This document shows, piece after piece, positions 35,511 through 45,546 of a stretch of 64,000 nucleotides of DNA. A program made the translations under genes and the position numbers. Every line of letters begins with the position of its first letter. Within the stretch, counting starts at the first letter, position 1. The DNA is from Pirellula sp. (GTDB lineage: Bacteria > Planctomycetota > Planctomycetia > Pirellulales > PNKZ01): NCBI GenBank assembly GCA_013822735.1, contig PNKZ01000018.1, forward strand, positions 62,001 to 126,000. The letters run 5' to 3'. Under the pieces are notes generated by a model, which worked only from the letters and a program-made list of their open reading frames with translations, was not told where the DNA came from and ran no database searches.

Positions 35511-35877
35511 AGCCGTTGCTCCCGGGGGTAAGGGGCGCTTGATGCAACGCGCGCCAAATCACCTCGGCGACCGCGTCCCAATCTCGCCAGACCTCGTGAT
35601 TCCAAAACCGCAGCACGCGATAACCTTGCGACTCGAGCCACGCCGTACGCTCTGCATCGTAAGGGCGCTGTAAAGTATGTTGCCCGCCGTCGAGTTCGAC
35701 CACTAAGCGTTCGTCGAAGCAAACGAAGTCGACGATGTAAGAGCCGAGCGCTACTTGGCGACGAAACTTGTGCGCCATGAATCGCCTGCCGCGCAAATGC
35801 GACCATACAAGGCGTTCAGTCTCGGATTGTTTGCGCCGTAGTTCGCGCGCGAAATCTTCGGGCGCAGACATTCCCAT
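35449..35877 (-). CDS. DUF559 (Vsr/PD-(D/E)XK-like) endonuclease domain protein
   Basis: 142 residues. The core is the DUF559 nuclease fold: helix ARELRRKQSETERLVWSHLR, then FRRQVALGSYIVDFVCFDER and VVELDGGQH, giving active-site residues D50, E61 and D63 of the PD-(D/E)XK type, and YRVLRFWNHEV near the end of the core. DUF559 is related to very-short-patch-repair nucleases, but biological roles are unknown. The last 20 residues (from about LSPLAGEDGSPDKGETGEG) are translated from a GC-rich palindromic repeat that supplies the stop codon. A copy of the same repeat family lies right upstream of the start, so the gene is bracketed. Confidence 0.85.
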   Translation of the reverse strand: MGMSAPEDFARELRRKQSETERLVWSHLRGRRFMAHKFRRQVALGSYIVDFVCFDERLVVELDGGQHTLQRPYDAERTAWLESQGYRVLRFWNHEVWRDWDAVAEVIWRALHQAPLTPGSNGFLSPLAGEDGSPDKGETGEG

Positions 35878-35891
35878 GCTCCGACGCTAAT

Positions 35892-35933
35892 GACCCCTCA
35901 CCCCTAGCCCCTCTCCCGCAAGGGGCGAGGGGG
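35892..35933. repeat. GC-rich hairpin repeat, half unit C, upstream of the DUF559 gene
   Basis: A single arm (ACCCCTCACCCCTAGCC then CCTCTCCCGCAAGGGGCGAGG) in the orientation of the right arms of copies A and B, 15 bases beyond the DUF559 start. A further degenerate hairpin (CGCCCCTTGTGGGAGAGGCG) lies at 36064-36083. Confidence 0.65.
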
Positions 35934-36090
35934 AACTGATGGTGCGTCGATTATTGTTCGAGCGCGCAATCGATTCAATGATCGATACTCGCTATGTGCG
36001 GTCGATGGCACTTCAATCCATTGCCGCGCGAGCAGCTGATGGTTGCTTTCCACTATTCTTCCTCGCCCCTTGTGGGAGAGGCGGTGTTCC

Positions 36091-36231
36091 TTCTCCCCTC
36101 TCCCCTTGCGGGAGAGGGGCCGGGGGTGAGGGGTAGGAATCACCATCGTCGTAATCACAGCTCACCCCTCACCCGTCTCGCCCAGTGTTTTCAACACCGG
36201 GCGAGCCACCCTCTCCCGCAAGGGGAGAGGG
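36091..36231. repeat. GC-rich hairpin repeat, copy B
   Basis: Direct repeat of copy A at 35377-35510, including the central AGGAATCACCATCGTC block and both inverted hairpin arms. The loop near the right arm differs (GTGTTTTCAACAC replaces TTAT), itself forming a small hairpin. It lies 40 bases downstream of the stop codon of the large secreted gene (minus strand), between that gene and the DUF559 gene. The 36159-36270 part contains no gene. Confidence 0.8.
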
Positions 36232-36270
36232 GAACTTGCGATTGCTCCGATCTACGGCGGGAACACTGCT

Positions 36271-39200
36271 CTACCTCAAAAATGTCGGTAGCATGCTGCG
36301 GAGGCGGTCGCGCAGGCCGGTGGGTTCCGGTGCGGCGGCGGGTTGCGCGGCGCGGCGCTGCGCTGCCGGGCGTTGAGCGCTGAGAATGTTCGGGTCGCCG
36401 GGAGTCTCCGCGGGGGCATGTGCCAGCAGGAACTTCGGCCAGTAGCCGTCGAGTAAACGTGCACATTCGCCGAGTTCGCCGCGACGCAGTTTCAACTCGG
36501 CCAGCGTGATCAGCTTCGAGAACTGCAAGCGCTCCGCTTCCGTGAAGTCGAGATCGGTGAGCACGACGTCGTCCAAATCGACTTGGCCGGGGCCTGTCAG
36601 TTCCAAACGAATGCGGACCCGATCGCACAACTCGGGCGGCAGATCGTGCACTTGAAACACGAACTGACGCCATTGACCTGCGGGCGCGGCCCCGGCGAGA
36701 TCGCCGCCGAGGGTTGCGAAGCGATAAAAGCCCGGTTGTGCCGCGTCGGCGGCAACCCCTTCCAACGCGAGCCGCAGCGGCGCGCTCCCGGCGTCGCCGA
36801 CCCGTACCCAAACCGAGAGGGCGACGCGACCTTGCGGATCGACGGTGACCGGTTCGCCGACGATCGTGGCTCCGCCGGCGTCGGTCGCCACGAGGCGCGC
36901 GCAACTTCGGCCGCCGTGCGGATCGGCGGCGACCGTTTGAAACGTCCCGGCGTCACCAATTCGCGACCAGCCGGCGGGTGCGACGTCGCCCGCGACGAGA
37001 GGCTGTTCAAAGCCGGGGTCCACTAGGTTGACCGTCGAGGCGACGCGCTGCAGCGCCGTGGCGCCCGACCAGAGTCGACGAATGCGCGCTTCCAACTCGG
37101 CCGCGATCTCCGGAGCGGTTTCGACCTTAGGATTCGCAAAGGAAACGCCCGGCGCCAAGAACAAGCCGCCGACGACGTCGTGCGGCTCGAGGCGCGCTTG
37201 CCAGAGCCTGGTGCCGGGAGCGGCCGTCGGACGATCGCCCGCTTCGGTGAGCCAGCCGGCCTGCTTGGAGGAATGGGCGAAGCCGCGCCAGGCGCAGCTC
37301 ACGCCGGCGCGCACTTCGAGCGTCACGGTCACCGGCCACGCGGCGTCGTTCGCCGCGTAGAGATACGTGCCGTCGGGTCGCGCGAGCGTGCGCAGCGCCA
37401 AGTAGCTCGGCGCGCCCGGCAAGGTGGCGAACTTTTCCGCCGGCAGAGCGCGGAGCACGCCGGCGAAGCGTCGCAGTTCGTCTTCCTGCCCGAGCGGCAG
37501 TAGCCAGCCCCCTTGAGCGACGGTGACGGCATCGAGCGAGGCGAGTTGATGCACGAGCGCGCGGCGACCACTGACGCCGGCCGGCGCGAGCGTCGAGACA
37601 ATGCGCATCTGCGACGGCTGATACGGACTCTTGGCGTCGAACGAAGCGAGCCGACTCGATTGGGATTCATGAAAGAGCAATCCCGCCGGTTCGGCTTGTG
37701 AGCGGGCCGCGGCGTCGAGCGCTTCGCTCCGATTGATTTCCGCCGACATGCCGCGCGCGGCGGGCGTTTGCGACGAGGTTGCTTGATAAGGGCGCATCCA
37801 TACCACGCCCGGCAGGCGCGCAAGTTTGGCGGGATCGACGCCCGACTCCAACAGCGCGAGTTCGGCCGCAGGGATTTGCGGCAACGACGGACGGACTCGG
37901 GCCTCGACGTCGGGCCGATCCCAACCATGAGCGCCGACGAGGTAGAGGCGACGACTCGTGCGGCCCGAAGCGGTGATGGTTTGTAACCTGCCGTAGAGCG
38001 CCGAGAGCGCGTCGGCGCGCCACGCGAGCCAGGCGGCGCGATGCTCGTCGACGACGAACGATGCGAGTTCCGCTTCGGAGCGATGGGGGGACAATGCGAT
38101 GCCGGTCGCTTGTTCGAAGCGGCGCAGCGATGCGAGGTCGGCGCCGTAATCGAGTCCGGCCAGCTGCGTATAGCCGTCGGCGGAAAGTTGCAGGCCCAGG
38201 CCGGTGAGCGACGTATGGGCGCCGTAACGCTCGACGAGTTCGGCGACGACGGCGGAGAGTTCTCGCTCGACGACGGGGCGGAGCGGATCGTAGAGCGGCG
38301 CGGCGGCGTCGGCCGTGCGCGACGTGGTGCGCCGCGGCGCAACCGGATCGGGTTCTCGCGCATCGACCGCGCGACGACGCTCGGCTTCGAGTCCGGCGAG
38401 CGGCGTCGAAAGTTGCAGCGTCGGCACGAGGCGCAACCCTTCGCGATCGAACATCCGCAACAGGAGTTCGAGCACGTCTTTCCGCAGCGGGTCTTGGCCC
38501 GAGCCGAAGAAAACGCCGTCGTCGTAACGGGGCGTCGCTTGCAGCAGTGCGCTCGGATAGATGGCGCCGCCGTCGGCGGCGACGGTGACGATCGCGCCGT
38601 TGTAACCGGAGTGCGCGAGGTACTCGACGAGTCGGCGGGAGCCTTCGTAGAAGGTGACCCAATCGTCGAGAGTGCGCGTCGGGTCGTCGCCGAATTCGTC
38701 GAGGGCCGCGGAATGCGAGAAATTCGCGGGAAACAGCGGGCGATCGTAGTAGGCGGCGAGCAAGCGACCTTCGGCCCGGGCCTCGGGCAAATGGGCCTGC
38801 GCAAGCGCCGCCGGATCGCCGTCGGTCCACGGGCGCGGAACGAGCGGCGCGGCGCGGCTGCCGAGCAACCGGAGCTTGCCGAACACGGCCGGGGCGTCGG
38901 TACGGCGATTGGTGACGACGATGAGCGGCGCGGCGGTTTGCGGCCAAATGACGAACCGACGCGTGAGGCGGCGCGGCGTGGAGTCGACGTCGGATTCGTC
39001 GAGAGCGATTCCCTGATCGACGCCCAGTGGTACGATCGCCCCGGCCGCGTTGGGCTCGACTAAACTCACGCCGAGCGACTGCGCGACGTCGGACGGATAT
39101 TCGATTTCCAAGAAGTGCGGCGTGCCGGGGCGCGCGACGGCCAAAGGATAGGCTTGCCACGAAAGATCGTCGACCGGCGGCTTCCCCGCGGCGTCGACCG

Positions 39201-40350
39201 ACGGCGGCAACTCGAGGAACAGGCCGGCTTCGGTGCGCCGCGCGCGCACTTGGCAATTGCCCAACGGTCCGCGGCGCATGTTCGTCGGCAGCGCGGCGCT
39301 CTTGGCGCGTTCCCACCAGCCGGGACTCACCGGATCGATCTCTTCGATCAGATGCGGTTCGGGCGCTTGATGATGCAAGTCGCGGTGCGGCGATCGCGGA
39401 GAAAGGACCACGACCTGCACCTTACGACGCTCGGCGGGGGCGGCGCGGCGGATGCGGCTCGTGAGATCGCGCCGGTCGAGTTCGAGAACGACGTCGTAGA
39501 CCCCTTCGATTTCCGGAAGGTGGAGCGAGAGCGGAATCGACGGCCAAGCGGCGTCGTCGGCGGGAGCCGTGATGTCGGAGGTGTCGCTCCGTAGCGCTTT
39601 CGTTTGCCGCGCCGGATGCAGCGAAGCGGTAAGTACGAGCGGCGTGCCGGCCTCGACGCCGAGCAACTGCGGGTGGATGTTCACGTCGAACACCTCGCCC
39701 GGGCGATAGATGACATGCTCGCGCGGGAGTTGCACTTGAAGACGGTCGCCCGGCGCGCGGCGAGCCGAAACGCGATTGCCGCCCGACGCGGGGAGCTCGG
39801 CGTGAAACGTCGTCTGCAACACGTCGACCAGCGGAATGTTGACGACGGGTTGCGGTGCGGCGTCGTCGGTCGGGCCAGGCTGAAGTTGCAATTGGAGCAC
39901 GGCGCTGCGCGGCGCGGTGATCGTGACGTCGACGCCGTCGTACACGCGCGGGCCGCGCGCGGCGACCACGAGATGCCCGTCTTCTAGATACATGCTGCCC
40001 GGTTCGTCGGGCTCGAGGCCGAGCGGTGCGGGCGCGGAGATCCGGCCGCCGTCGACATGTAGGATGCCGCGATAGGATTGCGGCGCGCCGCCGCCCCATT
40101 CGATGCGCAGCCGCGTGACCAGCGGGCGGTTGGGGCCCGTGTCGGCGACGGGAGTTTCGGCGGGAGCGTCGTTCGGCGCCGGGGGACGGAGCACATCGCC
40201 GAGCTCTTGCACGATGCGCGGCCGTGAGGCGGCCGGCGGCGCGGAATCGGGCGATTCGGCCGCAGGCGCGCGGATTCCGCACAGCACGACGCCCGACAGG
40301 GCAACGAGCAGGAGCGGGCGTGCGAGTTGCGGACTTCCGTGTCCGAGCAT
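36271..40350 (-). CDS. Very large secreted protein with glycoside-hydrolase-like central domain
   Basis: 1359 residues; family not firmly recognised. The signal peptide is about residues 11-30 (PLLLVALSGVVLCGIRAPAA). Residues 60-330 are beta-rich modules (GISAPAPLG, VYDGVDVTITAP, DVNIHPQLLGVEAGTPLVL). Residues about 540-860 look like a TIM-barrel glycoside-hydrolase-like domain of the GHL type: DDWVTFYEGSRRLVEYLAHS, FDREGLRLVPTLQLSTPLAG, LTGLGLQLSADGYTQLAGLD and a long helix region. Residues about 1130-1280 resemble a carbohydrate-binding jelly roll (NLVDPGFEQPLVAGDVAPAG, QWRQFVFQVHDLP). A short TPR-like tail ends the protein. It is probably an exported polysaccharide-acting or cell-surface protein; catalytic residues cannot be named. 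Confidence 0.75.
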   Translation of the reverse strand: MLGHGSPQLARPLLLVALSGVVLCGIRAPAAESPDSAPPAASRPRIVQELGDVLRPPAPNDAPAETPVADTGPNRPLVTRLRIEWGGGAPQSYRGILHVDGGRISAPAPLGLEPDEPGSMYLEDGHLVVAARGPRVYDGVDVTITAPRSAVLQLQLQPGPTDDAAPQPVVNIPLVDVLQTTFHAELPASGGNRVSARRAPGDRLQVQLPREHVIYRPGEVFDVNIHPQLLGVEAGTPLVLTASLHPARQTKALRSDTSDITAPADDAAWPSIPLSLHLPEIEGVYDVVLELDRRDLTSRIRRAAPAERRKVQVVVLSPRSPHRDLHHQAPEPHLIEEIDPVSPGWWERAKSAALPTNMRRGPLGNCQVRARRTEAGLFLELPPSVDAAGKPPVDDLSWQAYPLAVARPGTPHFLEIEYPSDVAQSLGVSLVEPNAAGAIVPLGVDQGIALDESDVDSTPRRLTRRFVIWPQTAAPLIVVTNRRTDAPAVFGKLRLLGSRAAPLVPRPWTDGDPAALAQAHLPEARAEGRLLAAYYDRPLFPANFSHSAALDEFGDDPTRTLDDWVTFYEGSRRLVEYLAHSGYNGAIVTVAADGGAIYPSALLQATPRYDDGVFFGSGQDPLRKDVLELLLRMFDREGLRLVPTLQLSTPLAGLEAERRRAVDAREPDPVAPRRTTSRTADAAAPLYDPLRPVVERELSAVVAELVERYGAHTSLTGLGLQLSADGYTQLAGLDYGADLASLRRFEQATGIALSPHRSEAELASFVVDEHRAAWLAWRADALSALYGRLQTITASGRTSRRLYLVGAHGWDRPDVEARVRPSLPQIPAAELALLESGVDPAKLARLPGVVWMRPYQATSSQTPAARGMSAEINRSEALDAAARSQAEPAGLLFHESQSSRLASFDAKSPYQPSQMRIVSTLAPAGVSGRRALVHQLASLDAVTVAQGGWLLPLGQEDELRRFAGVLRALPAEKFATLPGAPSYLALRTLARPDGTYLYAANDAAWPVTVTLEVRAGVSCAWRGFAHSSKQAGWLTEAGDRPTAAPGTRLWQARLEPHDVVGGLFLAPGVSFANPKVETAPEIAAELEARIRRLWSGATALQRVASTVNLVDPGFEQPLVAGDVAPAGWSRIGDAGTFQTVAADPHGGRSCARLVATDAGGATIVGEPVTVDPQGRVALSVWVRVGDAGSAPLRLALEGVAADAAQPGFYRFATLGGDLAGAAPAGQWRQFVFQVHDLPPELCDRVRIRLELTGPGQVDLDDVVLTDLDFTEAERLQFSKLITLAELKLRRGELGECARLLDGYWPKFLLAHAPAETPGDPNILSAQRPAAQRRAAQPAAAPEPTGLRDRLRSMLPTFLR

Positions 40351-40520
40351 TGCCGGCCGAGGGGAAAGGAGGAGCGTCGGCGAGGGATTCGCCGGTGCCG
40401 TAGGCGTGCGTCATGCAGCCGCGGCAAACTGCGAGAGTATAGTAAGCGGCCGGCTCATCTCCTACCCCGTCGACGGCCGTGGTGCTTGCAGTGCCGGCGG
40501 CGTCGTGAGTTCGTCGCGCT

Positions 40521-41843
40521 CTAGATGGGGCCTGTCGCGATGCCGTCGTGGAGCGGTTCGGCAGCGGTGCCGGCGATGACGGCGGCTTGCCAGTCGACCG
40601 CGGTTTGCCGTAAGGATTCGACGACTTCGCCGCAACGGTCGGCGACATCGTTCGCTTCCCACGCGTCGTCAGGCTTCGCGAAGAGTTCGTCCGGCGGCGC
40701 ATCGTCGTCGACATCGTCCTCGCGCTGGGGCACCGGTTGCGGCAAAGCATGGCAACGGAGATACCAAGCCGGCGTACGAATGCCGAGTTCGGAGAATGCT
40801 CCGACTTCGACGACCGGACCGATAACGACGGCCCGATCGCGCCACACGGCCCTCGGGTCGTCGATGAGCGGCAGCACGCTGCGGGGCAGGGGAGTGCGCG
40901 CGGCATCGGCGTGCGGCGCCGCGTTCGATGCGGAGTCGCTCGACGTTTCACAGAGCTCCGCGAGCGTGAAGTACCAATCGCTCGCTTGCACCAAGGCTTG
41001 GCTGCGGCGCAAGCGCCCGCGACCGTCGGGCAAGCGAACGATGCAAGGCGTCTGGACGAGCTCGCCGTAGAGGCGCTCGTCGAACATGCCGACCGCCCCA
41101 TGTTCCCCCAGCGCGATGCCGCGCGGCGCGAGCAGCACGACGGCGGTGTTCTGTGCGAGGTCGGCTTCTTCCAGATGTTCGAGCAAGCCGCCGAGGCAGG
41201 CGTCGAGCAGCGTCACCTGACCGGCGTAGGCTTGCGCAATGCCGAACCGTTGATCGAGGTCGGCGTCGCCGGCGAGCTCTTCGTGCGGCACGGCGGTGAA
41301 GTCCGGCGGCAGCGGATCATCTTCTTCGGCATAGCGATTGCGGTACTCCGGCGGCGCGTCCCAAGGTCCGCCGAGGCCGCGCGTGTGAACCCAGAGGAAG
41401 AACGGCGCGGCGTCGGCCGTGGCGCGGTCGATCGCCTCGGTGAGGATGCGGGCCGCGAAGGTCGCCCCGGCGTCGGCGGCCGGCGGGCACTCGCTGGGCG
41501 GCGCGTCGAGTTCGACGGTGTCGTCGAAGGCCGCGCCGGCCGGATGTTCGGCCACGAGCGGCTCGTCGGTCACGAGAATGGTGCGCCGGCCGCTGGTTCG
41601 TGCTCGTTCGATGAGCGTCGGCGCCGGCGCTTGCGGCGCCTGCAGTCGGCTTTGCAGAACGCTCAGGCCGCGCCAGTAGCAATCGTAGGTCTCGACGAGG
41701 TTGGTCGACTCCGCCAACGCCTGCGCAAACACGAACCCTTCGGATGCGAGCCGATCGAGGGCGGGCGTGGCGACCCACGTGTTGCCGTAGCAACCTAAAT
41801 AGCCCCAGTGGAGTCGATCGACGACGATGCAGACGATGTTCAT
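40521..41843 (-). CDS. Sulfatase/alkaline-phosphatase-fold protein lacking the formylglycine motif
   Basis: 440 residues from ATG 41843 (MNIVCIVVDRLHWGYLGCYG), the usual N-terminus of sulfatases, with the metal Asp in VVDR and TPALDRLASEGFVFAQALAE next. Where type I sulfatases carry C/S-x-P-x-R, this protein reads NLVETYDCYWRGL, so the residue converted to formylglycine is missing. Other sulfatase parts remain: FFLWVHTRGLGGPW, YAGQVTLLDACLGGLLEHLE and TAVVLLAPRGIALGEHG. It has no signal peptide, unlike most planctomycete sulfatases. A non-sulfatase phosphotransferase or a binding-only role fits better. The gene is divergent from the antiporter gene. Confidence 0.8.
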   Translation of the reverse strand: MNIVCIVVDRLHWGYLGCYGNTWVATPALDRLASEGFVFAQALAESTNLVETYDCYWRGLSVLQSRLQAPQAPAPTLIERARTSGRRTILVTDEPLVAEHPAGAAFDDTVELDAPPSECPPAADAGATFAARILTEAIDRATADAAPFFLWVHTRGLGGPWDAPPEYRNRYAEEDDPLPPDFTAVPHEELAGDADLDQRFGIAQAYAGQVTLLDACLGGLLEHLEEADLAQNTAVVLLAPRGIALGEHGAVGMFDERLYGELVQTPCIVRLPDGRGRLRRSQALVQASDWYFTLAELCETSSDSASNAAPHADAARTPLPRSVLPLIDDPRAVWRDRAVVIGPVVEVGAFSELGIRTPAWYLRCHALPQPVPQREDDVDDDAPPDELFAKPDDAWEANDVADRCGEVVESLRQTAVDWQAAVIAGTAAEPLHDGIATGPI

Positions 41844-41977
41844 AGCGACGGATTTTACCAACCGCGGCGACGAGTTGTCGGAAGTTTTCGACAACACCGG
41901 TTTTCCTTGAGCAAACGCGAGGGTAGAACGGCCAGAGAGCTTGTGTTCCTTGAACTTCGTATCGTCGGCGGTTCGTA

Positions 41978-44140
41978 ATGCCCGGTTGGTTCCCCTCGCT
42001 TTCGCCCTGCATTCTTTTGGCCGCCGCCTCCGGCGACGCCGCCGCCGCGCACGATCATCAGGCCTTCTTGCAGACGCTGGTGCTCGTGCTCTGCGCGAGC
42101 GCCGTGACCACGGTGTTGTTTCATTGGCTCCGGCAACCGGTCGTGCTCGGCTACCTGCTGGCCGGCTTCGTCGTCGGGCCGAATTTCCCGCTGGTGCCGA
42201 TCGAAGTGGCCGACCCTCACGTCGTGCAAACGCTCGCCGAGCTCGGCGTGATTCTGCTCATGTTCTCCTTGGGGATCGAGTTCAGCTTGCCGAAGTTGAT
42301 GCGCGTCGGCGGTACCGCGGGCTTCGTCGCCATCGTGCAGTGCAGCTTCATGGTCTGGATCGGCTATCTCACAGGCCAGGCCTTCGGTTGGTCGAAGCTC
42401 GCCAGCATTTACGGCGGGGCGGTCATCGCCATCTCCAGTACGACGATCATCGTCAAGGCGCTGGAAGAGCAGAAGATCAAAGAAAAGTACACGCAGATCG
42501 TCTTCGGCATTCTGATCGTCGAAGATCTCATCGCCATTTTGCTGCTCACCATCTTGCGACCGCTCGGCGGCGGCGACACCCTCTCGCCGTTTGAAGTGGT
42601 GACGACGCTCGGCCGGCTGTTTTTCTTTCTAGCGCTGTTCATGTCGATCGGCCTCCTCACCGTGCCGCGCATCATGCGCGCGGTGGTGAAGTTGGAGCGG
42701 GGGGAAACTACCGTAGTCGCCGGCGTCGGGCTGGCGTTCGGCCTTGCGTACTTGGCGGAGCAGTTCGGATACTCCGCCGCGCTCGGCGCGTTTCTCGCGG
42801 GGAGCCTCGTCGCGGAGTCCGGCGTCGAGCGCACGATCGAGCATCTCGTGCAACCGGTGCGCGACGTCTTCGCGGCCATCTTCTTCGTTTCCGTCGGCAT
42901 CATGATCGACCCCGCGCAGATCGCCGCGCATTGGGTCGTCGTGCTCGCGTTTCTCTTCGCCGTCGTGCTGGGCAAGCTCTTCTCCGTCACGCTCGGCTGC
43001 CTGCTTACGGGGCGGAGCGTGCAAACCTCGGTGAAGTGCGGCATGTGCTTGTCGCAGATCGGCGAGTTCTCGTTCATCATCGCCTCGGTGGGGCTCGCTA
43101 CCGGAGCCACCGACCATTTGCTGTACTCGATCGCCGTCGCGGTCTCCGGCATGACGACGCTGCTCACCCCCTGGCTCATCCGCGCCGCCGACGGCACCGC
43201 CTCGTTCATCGATCGCAAACTTCCCCGCCGCATCCAAACGTTCCTCGGGCTCTACGGCTCTTGGGTCTCGCAACTCGGCGCCGGCGCCGTCGACGCCCGA
43301 CGGCTGCGCATCCGCCGGCTCACGCGCTGGCTTGCCGTCGACGCTTTGTTCCTAGCCGTCATCGTCGTCGGCACGTCGCTCCAAATGAGCGACATCAGCT
43401 CCACGGTTCACCAGTCGCTCCGCGTCACGCAGCGCGTCGCCGAAATTCTCACGGCGCTCGGCGCACTCGTCATCGCGGCGCCGTTTTTCGTCGGCCTGTT
43501 GCGCGTGGCGCGCTATCTCGGTTTCGAGATCGCCAATCTTGCGTTCCCGCCCGAATCGTCGGCCCTCGATTACGCCGCCGCCCCGCGAAAACTGCTCGTG
43601 GTCACCGTGCAACTGGCGATCGTCGTCGTCGTCGGCTTGCCGCTGGTGGCGATCACGCAGCCGTTTCTGCCGCCGCTGCCGGGCGCCATCGTGCTGCTGT
43701 TGGTCCTTTCGCTCTTGGCGATTTCGTTTTGGCGCGGCGCGGCCAACTTCCAAGGTCATGCCAAAGCCGCGGCGCAGCTCATCGCCGAAGCGCTCGCGCG
43801 GCAAACGCGCGACGACCGTGCGCAGCACGTCGCCAATAATCCGCTGGCCGAAGTCAATCGCATGATGACCGGCCTCGGCTCGTCGATTCCCATCGCGCTC
43901 AAGGCCGGCAGCCCGGCCATCGGTCGTACGTTGGCCGACATCAATCTGCGCGGGCTCACGGGGGCCACGGTCGTCGCCATTCAGCGCGGCACGGAAGAAG
44001 CCGTGGTGGTGCCGGCCGGCAACGAGCGCTTGCTCGCAGGAGATCATTTGGCCGTCGCAGGCACCGAAGAAGCGCTCGAAGCGGCGCGGCGCCTACTCGA
44101 TCCGGCGACGCCCGAATCGCTCGCTCCCTCGGGCGTGTGA
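41978..44140 (+). CDS. Kef-type CPA2 cation:proton antiporter with C-terminal TrkA-C domain
   Basis: 720 residues. About 11-12 membrane helices fill residues 28-405 (QPVVLGYLLAGFVVGPNFPL, LGVILLMFSLGIEFSL, ISSTTIIVKALEE, SAALGAFLAGSLVAESG, FFVSVGIMIDP), the Kef/NhaA-like CPA2 pattern. Four more hydrophobic segments at about 445-585 separate this from the C-terminal RCK_C/TrkA-C domain (AIGRTLADINLRGLTGATVV, LLAGDHLAVAGTEEALEAAR). There is no central NAD-binding TrkA-N domain. Such proteins exchange K+ or Na+ for protons and are gated by a ligand bound to the RCK_C domain. The substrate ion is not certain. Confidence 0.9.
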   Translation: MPGWFPSLSPCILLAAASGDAAAAHDHQAFLQTLVLVLCASAVTTVLFHWLRQPVVLGYLLAGFVVGPNFPLVPIEVADPHVVQTLAELGVILLMFSLGIEFSLPKLMRVGGTAGFVAIVQCSFMVWIGYLTGQAFGWSKLASIYGGAVIAISSTTIIVKALEEQKIKEKYTQIVFGILIVEDLIAILLLTILRPLGGGDTLSPFEVVTTLGRLFFFLALFMSIGLLTVPRIMRAVVKLERGETTVVAGVGLAFGLAYLAEQFGYSAALGAFLAGSLVAESGVERTIEHLVQPVRDVFAAIFFVSVGIMIDPAQIAAHWVVVLAFLFAVVLGKLFSVTLGCLLTGRSVQTSVKCGMCLSQIGEFSFIIASVGLATGATDHLLYSIAVAVSGMTTLLTPWLIRAADGTASFIDRKLPRRIQTFLGLYGSWVSQLGAGAVDARRLRIRRLTRWLAVDALFLAVIVVGTSLQMSDISSTVHQSLRVTQRVAEILTALGALVIAAPFFVGLLRVARYLGFEIANLAFPPESSALDYAAAPRKLLVVTVQLAIVVVVGLPLVAITQPFLPPLPGAIVLLLVLSLLAISFWRGAANFQGHAKAAAQLIAEALARQTRDDRAQHVANNPLAEVNRMMTGLGSSIPIALKAGSPAIGRTLADINLRGLTGATVVAIQRGTEEAVVVPAGNERLLAGDHLAVAGTEEALEAARRLLDPATPESLAPSGV

Positions 44141-44212
44141 GCGGTAGATTAATTCGCCGTAAATCAGGCCGTATTCACGCTTGTGCGGGGCGCTTCCGGG
44201 CGCCGCCGGCCC

Positions 44213-44240
44213 TTGACTTCGCGGACGCGAATCGGATACT
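44213..44240 (+). promoter_or_regulatory. Sigma-70-like promoter of mdh
   Basis: TTGACT (44213-44218) and GATACT (44235-44240) have a 16-base spacer, with five and four of six consensus matches. The ATG at 44287 follows, preceded by AAGGA at 44273-44277. Confidence 0.6.
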
Positions 44241-44274
44241 CACGAGAATCAATTCACGCCACCGGTTTGGTTAA

Positions 44275-45231
<957 letters not shown>

Positions 45232-45257
45232 GCATTCGTCGCATTGGCATTCTGTAG

Positions 45258-45279
45258 GGAACGCCCTCCGCGGCGTTCC
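45258..45279 (+). repeat. 22-bp hairpin repeat, copy 3 (terminator-like)
   Basis: The hairpin found at 271-292 and 22999-23020, here with loop CTCCGC, 26 bases after the mdh stop codon and preceded by TCTGTA like copy 2. It is followed at once by the AT-rich inverted repeat. Confidence 0.7.
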
Positions 45280-45295
45280 GCTACGCGCGGAAATT

Positions 45296-45415
45296 CCAAT
45301 GACCAAGCACCAAATTCCAAACAAATAACAAGTACCCAATGACCGAATGGCGCTGCGGCGCACATTGGAATTTTTATCATTGGTCCTTGTTTGGTGATTG
45401 GTGCTTGGTCATTGG
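45296..45415. repeat. AT-rich inverted repeat with 29-bp arms, copy 3
   Basis: Left arm 45296-45324 and right arm 45387-45415 are inverted copies with a few mismatches, and the centre is 62 bp, 16 shorter than in copies 1 and 2. It lies between mdh and the esterase gene, behind a 22-bp hairpin. The rest of the 440-base gap to the esterase start shows only a candidate promoter. Confidence 0.8.
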
Positions 45416-45516
45416 TCATTCCTTCGATCGCTTCCAATTAAGTAAAGTCCCTACGTTCCTCGCCGGCACTGCCGGCGGTCTCGTCGTGTTGCGATCCTGC
45501 GCCCTTCCGCACGACG

Positions 45517-45546
45517 TTGACAATGCGACCGCTTTCCGTTTAGAGT
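45517..45546 (+). promoter_or_regulatory. Possible sigma-70-like promoter of the esterase gene
   Basis: A perfect TTGACA (45517-45522) and TAGAGT (45541-45546) are 18 bases apart. The start codon is at 45672, leaving a long leader, so the match may be fortuitous. Confidence 0.35.

Noticed and set aside
35377-36231. Possible CRISPR array
   Set aside because: Only a few long hairpin units are present, with no short regularly spaced repeats and no cas genes nearby. The units are palindromic repeats around a nuclease gene.
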